From NCBI GenBank assembly GCA_905235625.1, contig CAJOLX010000006.1:1-64000 (forward strand): 64,000 nt of DNA, in the 5' to 3' direction. Of the stretch, positions 1 through 10,276 are shown one piece after another. Within the stretch, counting starts at the first letter, position 1; each line of letters opens with the position of its first letter. The DNA comes from an uncultured Clostridia bacterium (GTDB lineage: Bacteria > Bacillota > Clostridia > Oscillospirales > Acutalibacteraceae). The position numbers and the translations under genes are program-made. The notes under the pieces were generated by a model, which worked only from the letters and a program-made list of their open reading frames with translations, was not told the DNA's origin and searched no databases.

Positions 1-1
1 T

Positions 2-217
2 CAGGCGATGGGAAAAGCGGCAGAATCAACTGTTTTGTCTATGGTGCGTGAGATTGTATTCGGTGTCGGCTTTGCCTTGCTCCTGCCTCTTTTCTTTGGG
101 CTTGACGGCGTTCTGTATTCTATGCCGTTATCGGATATTCTTACTTTTGCGATTGCTGTCTTTTTGATTATAAATACATACAAACAATTAAATCGAGAGG
201 AGGTAAGTCATGCTTAA
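2..217 (+). CDS. MATE family efflux transporter, C-terminal fragment (starts outside window)
   Basis: Open from window start; hydrophobic C-terminal helix pair, ...GFALLLPLFFGLDGVLYSMPLSDILTFAIAVFLIINTYKQL typical of MATE C-termini. Confidence 0.7.
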   Translation, partial: QAMGKAAESTVLSMVREIVFGVGFALLLPLFFGLDGVLYSMPLSDILTFAIAVFLIINTYKQLNREEVSHA

Positions 218-479
218 CAGAGTGATTACAATCAGCCGTGAGTTTGGCAGCGGCGGCAGAACAATCGGTAAGAGAGTGGCAGAGAAACTCGGCATTCCCT
301 GTTACGATGCAGAGCTGATTCAAAAGATAGCCGATGTAAGCGGATATACAACCGACTATATCAAAGAAGAAGGAGAATACGCCTCCGGCGGCCGGTTGTC
401 CGCGGTTTTCACAGATCGTACAATGGGGCTGACAAATCGGGATAAGCTGTGGAACATTCAGAGCAAGGTTATAGAGTAA
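210..479 (+). pseudogene. Cytidylate kinase-like family protein, C-terminally truncated
   Basis: MNRVITISREFGSGGRTIGKRVAEKLGIPCYDAELI (P-loop-like start of the cytidylate kinase-like family), but the ORF stops at 89 aa; family members are usually about 200 aa. Confidence 0.6.
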
Positions 480-592
480 TTGCTCAATACAAAAAAAACA
501 TCAATTTTTATTAAATTCACTTTAAAAGCGCAAAAATCTTTAATTTTAACGCGGGTAATCTTGATAAATAACGCAACTTTACCCGTTTTAAC

Positions 593-621
593 TTGACTTT
601 TCGGCCTGCATATGTGATAAT
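593..621 (+). promoter_or_regulatory. Sigma-A promoter for the 655 ORF
   Basis: TTGACT (593-598), 17 bp spacer, GATAAT (616-621). Confidence 0.6.
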
Positions 622-654
622 TAAGGCGAAAAAACTACAGGGAAGTAAAAAACC

Positions 655-1884
655 ATGTTTGATAATATTTACGCAAGGGAATACTATCTGAATAAAATCA
701 GGGGTTTTTACCGGGATGATATGATTAAGGTCATCACCGGCGTCAGAAGGTGCGGCAAATCCTCATTCATCAAATCGGTTGCCAATGATCTTGAGGCAAG
801 CGGCGTTTCATCCGAAAACATTATATACATTGATCTTGATTCAAAGCCGTATCTGAAAGTTACAACTCCCGATGCGCTTGAAAAAATCATTGATGAAAAA
901 ATCGGCAATAACGGTGAATATAAGTATCTGTTAATTGATGAAATTCAGAATGTTGCCGGGTTCGAGCCGCTCATTAATGCATATCGCAACGAGGGTAATA
1001 TATCCGTTTTTTTAACGGGCTCAAACTCCTACCTTCTCAGCGGTGAACTGACCACGAAGCTTACCGGAAGATATATTGAAATCGAAATGTTTCCCCTGAA
1101 TTTTTTTGAGTATCTTGAATTAAAAAAATTCTTCGGCAAAAGCATTCTTGATACATCCGAGGAATTTAACCTTTTTATCCGATACGGAGGTTTTCCGAAA
1201 ACGGTCGAATACGATTCACCGGAAGATAAGGAACTTTATGTCCGGGACGTAATAGAGCAGATTATCGTAAAAGATATTCGCAAGCATAAAAAAGTCCGCA
1301 ACCTGTCTGTTTTTGACAGAGTTATGACTTATATGATCAATAATTACGGCGCGACAGTAAATCTGACAAATATGCTGAATTATTTTCGCAATGAAGAAAA
1401 GCTCAATATTACTCAGGAAACACTTTACGGATATATTAAACTGCTTGAAAACGCAAAAATCATATATAAATGTCCGAGATTTGATTTGAAATCAAGAAAA
1501 TCGCTTAAAGGCGAACAGAAATATTACCTTGCCGATCCTGGCATATATTTTTCAAATAATTCGGACGCGAGAATAAACTACGGTCCTGCGCTTGAGAATC
1601 TCGTTTTTACTTATCTCAAAGCAAAAGGGTATTCTTTGAGCATTGGTAAAATCGGAAAACTTGAATGTGATTTCATAGCCCGAAAAAACAATGATTATTT
1701 TTATGCGCAGGTGGCTGTGACGATAGCAGAACGCTCTGCCGAAGACCGCGAATATGCTTCTTTGGAGAAAATCAAAGATAATTACCCGAAATACCTGTTC
1801 ACATTGGATCCGATGCTCCAACGAAGGAACGGAATTATTCATAAAAACCTCGCTGATTTTATGAAAAACAATGAGAATTTATGA
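655..1884 (+). CDS. ATP-binding protein, AAA_14/DUF4143 family
   Basis: GVRRCGKSSF Walker A, LLIDEIQNV Walker B, FLTGSNSYLLSGELTTKLTGRYIEIEMFPLNFFEY, C-terminal DUF4143-like nuclease-fold region. Confidence 0.85.
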   Translation: MFDNIYAREYYLNKIRGFYRDDMIKVITGVRRCGKSSFIKSVANDLEASGVSSENIIYIDLDSKPYLKVTTPDALEKIIDEKIGNNGEYKYLLIDEIQNVAGFEPLINAYRNEGNISVFLTGSNSYLLSGELTTKLTGRYIEIEMFPLNFFEYLELKKFFGKSILDTSEEFNLFIRYGGFPKTVEYDSPEDKELYVRDVIEQIIVKDIRKHKKVRNLSVFDRVMTYMINNYGATVNLTNMLNYFRNEEKLNITQETLYGYIKLLENAKIIYKCPRFDLKSRKSLKGEQKYYLADPGIYFSNNSDARINYGPALENLVFTYLKAKGYSLSIGKIGKLECDFIARKNNDYFYAQVAVTIAERSAEDREYASLEKIKDNYPKYLFTLDPMLQRRNGIIHKNLADFMKNNENL

Positions 1885-1933
1885 TAATCGCTTTTGTTCA
1901 TCAGTGTGCTGACGGCGCACCGTTTTATCCCGG

Positions 1934-2161
1934 TTGAACGAAATGTATCAAAAACCGGACGGATCAGCCATCATTCAGGATCTGTATGAAACAGATAGTT
2001 ATATTGAGTTCATCGCTCAAAAACGCGGTCATATAGCAGTCAGGTGGCAAATCGCCCGGTCCGGAAACCGGCATACACAACAACTGACTTTTGAGAACGA
2101 AATTGAGCAAACACACTTACGTGATTTTGTCAGTGCTTTGACTGCTGATTATGCCATATAG
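1934..2161 (+). CDS. Hypothetical protein (75 aa)
   Basis: Open frame only; no clear ribosome-binding site. Confidence 0.3.
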   Translation: MNEMYQKPDGSAIIQDLYETDSYIEFIAQKRGHIAVRWQIARSGNRHTQQLTFENEIEQTHLRDFVSALTADYAI

Positions 2162-2200
2162 CAATTAGACAAATCGGGATTTGCGGAGGAAAAGTCATTA

Positions 2201-2377
2201 ATGAACAAATCAGATAAAGCCCTTATAATCTCTATTATTGGATTCGTAATCTCCATTGTAGGTTTTGTGGCAGTATCCATCTGCCGGAGTACAAAGCCGG
2301 CATTAATTCTCTTGCCGGTTGCAGTGCTGAACGCCTACAAAGTTGCAACGGAATTGAGAGAGCGCAAAAAAAGGTGA
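2201..2377 (+). CDS. Small membrane protein (58 aa), below the ORF-track cutoff
   Basis: GGAGGAAAAG RBS then MNKSDKALIISIIGFVISIVGFVAVSICRSTKPALILLPVAVLNAYKVATELRERKKR; two hydrophobic segments. Confidence 0.55.
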   Translation: MNKSDKALIISIIGFVISIVGFVAVSICRSTKPALILLPVAVLNAYKVATELRERKKR

Positions 2378-2517
2378 AGTCCATCTGAGACAACTTCTTG
2401 TTTGTTGATTTGTTTCTGAATCTGAATTCTATCGAGGCGGTCTGTTTGATGTCACGAACCGGGTCGTGATTACGGGTTGAATGATAATCCCTGCCGTATT
2501 CTGAAAGGAGATGCTTT

Positions 2518-2889
2518 ATGGATATCAAATACATTGAACTGAAAACCGGCTATAGCGATGACGGTCCTGCATGGATAGGAAACGTAAAAGAATCAAAAAC
2601 CGGAAAAACTCTGTATTTCAATGACCATGCTTTTCAAAAATGCCAAGGTGTGCAAGGAAACTACTATGACGTTGAGACCGGAGAAGAGTATTGGATCTCC
2701 GGGGTGAAAAGAAATGGACAAGACCGGCATTGGGCAGGCAGCGGAAAAGTGATTATTGACAGAAAATGTATTGATGAATACCTTTCCGTCGTTAACCTGC
2801 CTTCGCTTCCTACCTCCGACTTTATCGTCGAAGACATAGAAGATTCTTTTCCGGTTGAACGTATAAATCAGTTGCTTAATGAGAAATAA
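2518..2889 (+). CDS. Conserved hypothetical protein (123 aa)
   Basis: Good RBS (AAAGGAGATG); soluble protein, family not assigned. Confidence 0.65.
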   Translation: MDIKYIELKTGYSDDGPAWIGNVKESKTGKTLYFNDHAFQKCQGVQGNYYDVETGEEYWISGVKRNGQDRHWAGSGKVIIDRKCIDEYLSVVNLPSLPTSDFIVEDIEDSFPVERINQLLNEK

Positions 2890-2952
2890 ATCGATGACAT
2901 CATGGGCGAAGCCCAAATCATTACGCTCAATAAAGGCATTGGAAGCGATTTT

Positions 2953-4382
2953 ATGATTTCACTTATAATTTCATTTGCAATTTTAATAATCGGCTATGCC
3001 GTTTACGGCAGAGTAACGGAAAAGATTTTTGCGCCGGACGACAGACCTACGCCCGCTGTTGAGATAAACGACGGCGTTGACTGTGTGCCGATGAAGACGT
3101 GGAAAGCTTTTTTAATTCAGCTGCTGAACATTGCGGGCACGGGCCCCATTTTCGGCGCTCTGATGGGCGCGGTGTTCGGACCCGTCGTGTTTTTGTGGAT
3201 TGTGTTCGGCTCGATTTTGGGCGGCGCGGTGCACGACTACATGAGGTAAGCTCCCGCCACAAGGGCACGTCAATTGCCGAATTGTCGGGAATTTACCTCG
3301 GCTCCGCCGCCAAGTGGGTGATGCGCATTTTCTCGGTGGTGCTGCTCGTCCTCTGCGGCACCGTGTTTGTCACAAGCCCGGCGGCGCTTCTTGATAAGCT
3401 CACTCCCGAACGGCTGAACGGCACGTTTTGGGCTGCCGTTATTTTAGCTTACTACCTGCTCGCAACGCTTTTGCCGATAGACAAGCTCATAGGAAAGCTC
3501 TATCCTGTTTTCGGCGTGCTGCTGCTTGTTATGGCAGGCGCGGTTATGGGCGGAATTTTGTGCTCCGGCGGCAAATATACCATTCCCGAAATCTCACTTG
3601 AAAACCTTCATCCGGAAGGCACGCCCGTTTGGCCTTATATGTTCGTCACGGTCGCGTGCGGCGCAGTCTCCGGCTTTCACGCTACGCAGTCGCCGATGGC
3701 AGCAAAATGCATCAAAACCGAAAAAGACGGCAGAAAGGTCTTTTACGGCGCCATGATAAGCGAGTCGGTAATCGCCCTTGTGTGGGCTGCCGCCGGCGTG
3801 TCGTTTTACGGCACAACGCAGCTGCTCAATCAGGCGCTGGAGGCGGGCGCGTCAAACGTGGTATATGAGATTTCAACGGGCTTACTCGGCGTGTTCGGCG
3901 GCGTGCTTGCCGTTGCAGGCGTGATTATCTGCCCGATATCGTCGGGAGACACCGCCTTTCGCAGCGCAAGGCTGATTTTGGCTGAAACGTTTAATTTGGA
4001 GCAAAAGAAAATCAAAAACCGTTTTCGGATAACGATTCCGCTTTTGATTGCCGGCGGCTTGCTAACGTGGTTTGCGCTCGCGAACGGCAACGGCTTTCAG
4101 ATCATCTGGCGTTATTTCTCATGGAGCAATCAGACCCTTGCGATGATTACGCTCTGGGTGGCAACGTCTTATCTTGTGAAGGAAGGCAAGTACCGCTTCG
4201 GCTCGCTTGTCACCGCAATTCCGGCAGCGTTCATGTCGGCGGTAAGTTTTACGTATATTTTAGCGGCGCAGGAAGGGTTCCGGCTCAATCAAACGGTTTC
4301 GTATATCGCCGGAGCCGGCGCGGCTGCCGCCTTATTTGTTGTATACTTGATTTTGGCATACGGAAAGCGAAAGAAAAAATAA
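2953..4382 (+). pseudogene. Carbon starvation CstA family protein, frameshifted near 3245
   Basis: Frame 1 encodes MISLIISFAILIIGYAVYGR...FGSILGGAVHDYM; frame 3 continues SSRHKGTSIAELSGIYLG...; CstA motifs are split across two frames. Confidence 0.8.
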
Positions 4383-4428
4383 TTTTATTAAAGGCCGATA
4401 ATTCTTCAATCCGAAGGGAAGGTATCTT

Positions 4429-5460
4429 ATGAAACTTAAATCCGTTATCTCCGCAATTTTAATTTTTACTCTGCTGCTTGCGTCGGCGGCGCCTGCGTTT
4501 GCAGCTGTGCCGGGGCAGACTGCGCCTGCCGCATCCGCCGATTTCGGCACGAATGTAAAAGACTTTTTTCAAAATCTGTTTAACAAAATCAAAGCGAGAT
4601 TTTTGGCGGTTCAATACTACTTTGAAGTTAAAAAGGAGCGTGTGCCTAACACGATGAACAAGAATGCAATCCATATGCTCCGCTCTGTGCAAGACACGAT
4701 TTGCGACAGCTTTATCATCACCACCGAAGACGGAAAGGTGATAGTGGTCGACGGCGGCCACAACTTTGAAACGGATTATTTCATACAATATCTGAAAGCC
4801 GTGACCGGTCAGAAAACGCCGAAAATCGACGCCTGGTTTCTGTCTCATCCGCATATGGACCATGTGGAAGTATTCAACGAGGTGGCGGAAAACCGCGCAA
4901 ATCAAGTCACGTTTGACAAGGTACTGCTCCACTATGTGCCGTATGAGCTTTATGAATCACGCTCGGAGGAGGAAGGCATGCAGATGGTCGGCGAATTCGA
5001 CCGCATCAGCAAGGCTTTTCCCGAAAAGGTGCAGATTCTCAATACCGGCGACGTGTTCAACATCGGCAAAGCGAAGTTTACGGTGCTCTACACTGCCGAC
5101 GAGTCGTTTATTGACGTTAACGATCACTCCGTAGTTTTTCGCATGGATCTCGGCGGCAAAAGCGTGATGTTTACAGGCGACGCGCAGGTGAAAGCCGGAA
5201 ACAAGGCTCTTGCCGAATGGGAGAGCAGCGGTCTGATTGACTGCGACATCTGCAAAATGGCTCACCACGGGCAAAACGGCGTTGACCGCAATTTTTACGA
5301 GGCCGTATCGCCGGAAATTTGCCTTTGGCCTACGCCGTCCTGGGTGTGGGACAACGTAAACGGCAATTTGCAAACGCTTGAGGTTCGCGGCTGGATCGAC
5401 GAGCTCGGCGTCAAGGAAAATTATGTTGCCAAAGACGGCTCCCATGTGCTGTATCTGTGA
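4429..5460 (+). CDS. Secreted MBL-fold metallo-hydrolase (ComEC/Rec2-like)
   Basis: Signal peptide; FLSHPHMDHVE metal-binding motif, VMFTGDAQ, MAHHGQNG. Confidence 0.8.
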   Translation: MKLKSVISAILIFTLLLASAAPAFAAVPGQTAPAASADFGTNVKDFFQNLFNKIKARFLAVQYYFEVKKERVPNTMNKNAIHMLRSVQDTICDSFIITTEDGKVIVVDGGHNFETDYFIQYLKAVTGQKTPKIDAWFLSHPHMDHVEVFNEVAENRANQVTFDKVLLHYVPYELYESRSEEEGMQMVGEFDRISKAFPEKVQILNTGDVFNIGKAKFTVLYTADESFIDVNDHSVVFRMDLGGKSVMFTGDAQVKAGNKALAEWESSGLIDCDICKMAHHGQNGVDRNFYEAVSPEICLWPTPSWVWDNVNGNLQTLEVRGWIDELGVKENYVAKDGSHVLYL

Positions 5461-5508
5461 GTTGCCTTACGGAAGAAATATCCTATTCTCAAGAGAGGAT
5501 TTTGAATC

Positions 5509-7332
5509 ATGAAAAGTAAAAGCAGCTTTTCCGACAGATTTAAGTATCGTTTTGATGCGATGATGGCAAAGGGAAACGGCAGCATGGTCAAAATGCTGGT
5601 GCTGGTGACGCTGATTTTGATAACGATTATTGCCGTGCTCATTTTTATTCTTACGCCTGTTCAGGATAGGGATCTCGCGGGGTCGTTCTGGGACGTGCTT
5701 GCCACTGCCGTTAACGCCTGGATGCCATATTCGGACGAAGGCGGCGCGGCTCATATTCTTTTGACCGCGTTGGCGGCTGTTGCGGGCCTGCTGTTCACAA
5801 GCATCCTGATAGGCATCATAGCCACTGCCATTGAGGAGAAGGTGACAGGGCTCAAAGACGGAAATTCCGTTGTGCTTGAAAAAGATCACGTTGTCGTGCT
5901 CGGCTATGTTCCCGGGGAATATACCCTGATTCGTCAGCTCATTGCCGGCGCCGGGGAAGAAAAGCTGTGTATCGTTGTTGCAGGCAGTCAGCCGAAAAGC
6001 GAAATAGAGGACGACCTGCGGAGCAACGTGGAAATTCCTAAAAACGTGAAAATCGCCTGCCGCAGCGTTGAGCCGGGCAATATCACGGATATGGCGGTTT
6101 GTTCCATTCCCGAGTGCAAAACGGTCGTTGTGAACCAGCCGGACGATATTTCCACCGTAAAATCGGAATTCGCGGCTTGTCAGATACTTGCCGCAAACGA
6201 CCGAAACGACGCAAAGGTCATAGCGAATGTTTCATCAAAGTCGTTTTTGCTCTCGCGCGAAATTTCATCCGGTATGAATTTGATAAACGTGTGCCTGAGC
6301 GACGTTATCGCGAGAGTGATTGCCCATACCTGCACGGAAACGGGGCTGTCAAGAACCTACTCCGATCTCTTCGATATCGAGGGCGCGCGGATAAGGCTGC
6401 TCAGTCTGCCGGAAACCGACGGCATGACGTTTGCCCGCGTTCTGCGCACGATGAACGGCGCCGTGCCCATAGGTATAGCGTCCGGTAAGAAGATATTGCT
6501 GAACCCCGAGCCCGAGGTTTGCTTAAAGCCCGGAGATTCGGTGATTTGTTTGTCGGAGGACGGCAAGGAGATTTCGTTTTCGGATGATACCTTCGGGGAT
6601 GCCGGAGCGCGAGGCGCGCTTTCCCTGCCCGAGCCCAAAACGGAGCGCACGGTCGTTATCGGCGGCAGCTGCGCTTTGGAGACTCTTCTGCGCGAACTTC
6701 CGGAGCAGCCGAACGACGTAACGGTCGCGTGCGTTTCGCCCGAGCGTTACGCGGAGCTTATCCCCGAGGCGCAAAAGCGGCAGGACGTCACTTTAACGTT
6801 CTTCGACGGAGATATCGGCGACGAGGGCAGCCTTCACAGCCTGCTTGAAGGGAAGCAGCACGTGGTCATACTCACCGAAGGCGACGACAACGACGAAGGC
6901 GACGTCGCAAGCATCATGCGGTATTTGCAGATAACCGATTTGAAGCGGCGGGAAGGCTTGTCGTTTTCCGTTACAATGGAGCTGCGCAGCGAGAAAAATC
7001 TTCAGCTTTTCAACGCGGACAGCGATAGCGATTTTATCGTCGCGCCCCATATCGTATCAATGTTTTTGGCGCAGCTTGCCGATTGCCCCGGCATTGTCAA
7101 CGTGTTCAAAGAGCTGCTTTCAAACTTCGGCAGTGAAATTCACACGAAGCCGGTTTCTGTTTTGGGGCAAGACCGTGAGATGACCTGCGCAGAGATTCGC
7201 GCATGCTTGGCGGAGGGTAAGATGATATTCCTCGGGTATCTGCAAAACGGCTGCACCGTGCTGAATCCCGCTCTCGACACGCCCCTGCGCATTTCCTCCC
7301 TTGACCGCCTGATTGTCATAAGCGAAAACTGA
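5509..7332 (+). CDS. CASTOR/POLLUX-like ion channel with NAD-binding RCK-type domains
   Basis: Two N-terminal TM segments, then VVLEKDHVVVLGYVPGEYTLIRQL and two TrkA-N/RCK-like modules. Confidence 0.75.
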   Translation: MKSKSSFSDRFKYRFDAMMAKGNGSMVKMLVLVTLILITIIAVLIFILTPVQDRDLAGSFWDVLATAVNAWMPYSDEGGAAHILLTALAAVAGLLFTSILIGIIATAIEEKVTGLKDGNSVVLEKDHVVVLGYVPGEYTLIRQLIAGAGEEKLCIVVAGSQPKSEIEDDLRSNVEIPKNVKIACRSVEPGNITDMAVCSIPECKTVVVNQPDDISTVKSEFAACQILAANDRNDAKVIANVSSKSFLLSREISSGMNLINVCLSDVIARVIAHTCTETGLSRTYSDLFDIEGARIRLLSLPETDGMTFARVLRTMNGAVPIGIASGKKILLNPEPEVCLKPGDSVICLSEDGKEISFSDDTFGDAGARGALSLPEPKTERTVVIGGSCALETLLRELPEQPNDVTVACVSPERYAELIPEAQKRQDVTLTFFDGDIGDEGSLHSLLEGKQHVVILTEGDDNDEGDVASIMRYLQITDLKRREGLSFSVTMELRSEKNLQLFNADSDSDFIVAPHIVSMFLAQLADCPGIVNVFKELLSNFGSEIHTKPVSVLGQDREMTCAEIRACLAEGKMIFLGYLQNGCTVLNPALDTPLRISSLDRLIVISEN

Positions 7333-7561
7333 TATCGTTCCGATAATTCGCAATATATTATTCCGTTATTCTTGATATTGTTCCGATAGCGCGGCAGTAA
7401 TCAACTTTGAAGGAAGACGTCGAGTTTATTGCCCGTGTAACTGAATAATCTCAAAGAGAAAACGCTTTCAGATAACTGCTTTATGATGCAAATACAGGAG
7501 CCGTAATCCGGCGCCTTCTATCTATCTGACAGATTGACATATTCGATTTGTGCAGACACAA

Positions 7562-7601
7562 AATGCTCCCACACTGCCGGCATAGGCAGTATGGGAGCAT
7601 T
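7562..7601. terminator. Bidirectional terminator between convergent genes
   Basis: AATGCTCCCACACTGCC/GGCAGTATGGGAGCATT, 17 bp stem with one mismatch. Confidence 0.75.
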
Positions 7602-7617
7602 ATTTTGCACTTTGATG

Positions 7618-8568
7618 TCATTCGCTTTGCTTAATTCTTAATTCTTTTAGCAGCCTGTTCCACTCCTGCGACTGCTCAAAGTTCACCATGTGCGACGCGT
7701 TTTTGACCTTTACAAACTCCTTTTGCGGCGCCTGCAGGTTGTCAAACCAACGCTGCGCCGCGGGCACGGGGCAAATCATGTCTTCCTCGCCGGAGATAAG
7801 CAGCACAGGCACCTGCAATTCCGTGATGCATGAAATATCGTCGTGCTGCTCCTGCTCCGTGTTTAAAATTCTGTATGACCTTTCCGCGCCGAGCAGAAAA
7901 ACCGGCAGCTTTGCGCCGTAGCACTTCGTATAGAGTTTAATTCCCGTTCGCGCGTATTTTCCTAATGAGACCCCGTTTTTTCGGCTGAAATAGCCCGCGT
8001 ATTTGAGCACCTTTGACGCAACGTATAGCTTGGCTTTTTTATCGCCTGCCGCATAGTGATACCCTTCCGGCTCGCCGAAGTTATCAAGCTTTTTTAAAGC
8101 GGCGGTATCGCCTTGCAGCTCTGCCTGTTCGCGCGCGAAACGGTAACGGTCAATTTCATCCTGTATGCATGAAATATACTGCCCGGTGCCGATATAATAC
8201 TGCACGTATTCCGGGCATGCTGCGGCAAACCGCAAGCCGAGATAGGAGCCCCAGGAATGGCCTGCAATATAGATTTTGTCCTGCCGGTAGGTCTTTCGCA
8301 GATATTCCGCGACCGCTTTCAAATCTCCGAGCAGCAGCTCGATGCTCAAAGGCCCTTTCGTATAGCTGAATCCGCTGCCGCGCTGGTCCCAGCAGACAAC
8401 GGTGTAGCAGTCGGCAAGCTCTTTGCTGCATTGCTGCACAAGCGGCCTGTCCGGCAAGCCCGCGCCTCCGTGCACGATAAGCAAAACGGGGTTGCTCGCA
8501 TCGGTGCGCATCGTAAGGATGCTTTGCCTTGCGCCGTTTATTTTGATATATTCACTGATTATGTCCAT
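7618..8568 (-). CDS. Alpha/beta hydrolase (proline iminopeptidase-like)
   Basis: LIVHGGAGLPD, WDQRGSGFSY, AGHSWGSYLGL nucleophile elbow, late Asp/His. Confidence 0.8.
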   Translation of the reverse strand: MDIISEYIKINGARQSILTMRTDASNPVLLIVHGGAGLPDRPLVQQCSKELADCYTVVCWDQRGSGFSYTKGPLSIELLLGDLKAVAEYLRKTYRQDKIYIAGHSWGSYLGLRFAAACPEYVQYYIGTGQYISCIQDEIDRYRFAREQAELQGDTAALKKLDNFGEPEGYHYAAGDKKAKLYVASKVLKYAGYFSRKNGVSLGKYARTGIKLYTKCYGAKLPVFLLGAERSYRILNTEQEQHDDISCITELQVPVLLISGEEDMICPVPAAQRWFDNLQAPQKEFVKVKNASHMVNFEQSQEWNRLLKELRIKQSE

Positions 8569-8893
8569 TTGTCGGCACCTCTTTTTCGGGGTTTGACCGT
8601 ATACGGCAGTTTTAATTTATTGTAATGCATCCCCGAAAAAAGTCAAGGGGTGCATAATTTTTTACCGTATGCAAAAAACAATTTACCCCGAAAATATTAT
8701 CGGAAACAAAATTTCGGAAGAAAAGGTCTGTAAATTTCCGATTTTATCTGATATAATTATACAATAAGCCGATCGATTGCGATACCGCAACTAAACGCAA
8801 CAAAGATTGATAATTTTTGACATCTTTGATTGGTGGATAGTCGGGCAACCGTGCTTTACAATAATCATACAAATCAAATTTCGGGAGGTTTAT

Positions 8894-9616
8894 ATGGCTA
8901 TTGTTGAAGTACGGGACTTGGAGAAAAAATATCCTTCGTTTGAACTGGACAAAATATCCTTCACTCTTGAGAGCGGTAGGATCACGGGCTTTATCGGCAG
9001 AAACGGCGCGGGGAAAACGACAACTATCAAGTCCATGCTGGGCATGATCCGACCGGATGCCGGAACGGTTCGATATTTCGGCATGCCTTTTGAGGGCAGC
9101 GAGGCGGATATCAAAAAGCGTATCGGCTATTCTACGGGGTCTGTCAGCTGGTATCCGAGAAAAAAGATAAGGGATATCGCAGATATTGTGAAAAGATTTT
9201 ATGACACATGGGATGAAGCTGCGTTTCGGAAATATTTGAAGCTCTTTGAAATAGATGAGATGAAAACACCGCTCGAGCTGTCCGAGGGCATGAAGGTGAA
9301 AGCAAATCTGATGCTTGCTCTTTCGCACAAAGCCGAGGCGCTGATTCTGGATGAACCGACAAGCGGTCTTGACCCGTTTTCAAGGAACGAGCTTCTGAAT
9401 ATCTTTCTTGACCTTAAGAAGGAAGGACTCGCAGTCTTTTTCTCAACACATATTATTTCCGATATTGAGAAGTGCGCCGATGATATCGTCTATATTTCCC
9501 GGGGAAAGGTTATTGCGGCAATGGCAAAAGACGACTTCGCCCTGCAGTATTCCCATCCCGGTGAAAGCCTTGAGGAAACGATGCTCAGGCTGGAAGGAGG
9601 CGCTATTCATGGGTAA
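8894..9616 (+). CDS. ABC transporter ATP-binding protein
   Basis: GRNGAGKTTTIKSMLG Walker A, LSEGMKVKANLMLAL, ALILDEPTSGLDP; RBS before ATG 8894. Confidence 0.9.
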   Translation: MAIVEVRDLEKKYPSFELDKISFTLESGRITGFIGRNGAGKTTTIKSMLGMIRPDAGTVRYFGMPFEGSEADIKKRIGYSTGSVSWYPRKKIRDIADIVKRFYDTWDEAAFRKYLKLFEIDEMKTPLELSEGMKVKANLMLALSHKAEALILDEPTSGLDPFSRNELLNIFLDLKKEGLAVFFSTHIISDIEKCADDIVYISRGKVIAAMAKDDFALQYSHPGESLEETMLRLEGGAIHG

Positions 9617-10262
9617 GGTGCTTCTGAAAGAGATGCGGCTCGGCGCTTCAATCCTTACTTATCTCTTCATGCTGTTCGGGCTGATGTTTCTTCTGCCGGG
9701 TTATCCCGTTCTATGCTCAGCCTTTTTCGTTTCTCTCGGCATTTTTCAAAGCTTTCAGTCGGCAAGAGAAGCAAACGATATCGTCTTTTCGTCGCTGCTT
9801 CCGATTGCGAAAAAAGATATAGTCAAAGGGAAATATCTGTTTGTCTGCTTAATTGAAAGCTGCGCGTTCCTGCTGATGACGCTCTCGGTCGCGCTTCGCA
9901 TGACGGCTTTTTCGCAGGCTGCCGTATACCGCGGCAATGAGCTGATGAATGCCAACTTCTTTGCTTTGGGAGCGGCGTGTGTTATATTCGGTTCGTTTAA
10001 CCTGATATTTGTGGGCGGATTTTTTAAAACAGCCTATAATATCGCGCGCCCATTTGTCACTTTTATCATAGTTTGCTTTATTATAATATTCGTATCGGAA
10101 GCGCTTCACCATGTGCCGGGGCTTGAAAAGCTGAATGCCTTCGGCACGGATGACATTGCGCTGCAGCTGATTTTGCTTGCGGCGGGAATCATGATTTTTC
10201 TTACTATGACCGTGTTATCTTGCAAGAGAGCGTGTCGCCGTTTTGAAACGGTAGATCTCTGA
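9609..10262 (+). CDS. ABC-2 type transporter permease
   Basis: Overlaps ATPase end (ATGGGTAA); multi-TM protein. Confidence 0.75.
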   Translation: MGKVLLKEMRLGASILTYLFMLFGLMFLLPGYPVLCSAFFVSLGIFQSFQSAREANDIVFSSLLPIAKKDIVKGKYLFVCLIESCAFLLMTLSVALRMTAFSQAAVYRGNELMNANFFALGAACVIFGSFNLIFVGGFFKTAYNIARPFVTFIIVCFIIIFVSEALHHVPGLEKLNAFGTDDIALQLILLAAGIMIFLTMTVLSCKRACRRFETVDL

Positions 10263-10276
10263 AGGAGGATTGTGTT

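Noticed and set aside
5467-5889. Minus-strand ORFs opposite MBL and channel genes (4459, 4957, 5467)
   Set aside because: Shadow ORFs of confidently coding plus-strand genes.
7376-7560. Small RNA in the gap after the channel gene
   Set aside because: No conserved structure or promoter could be identified by eye apart from the terminator.
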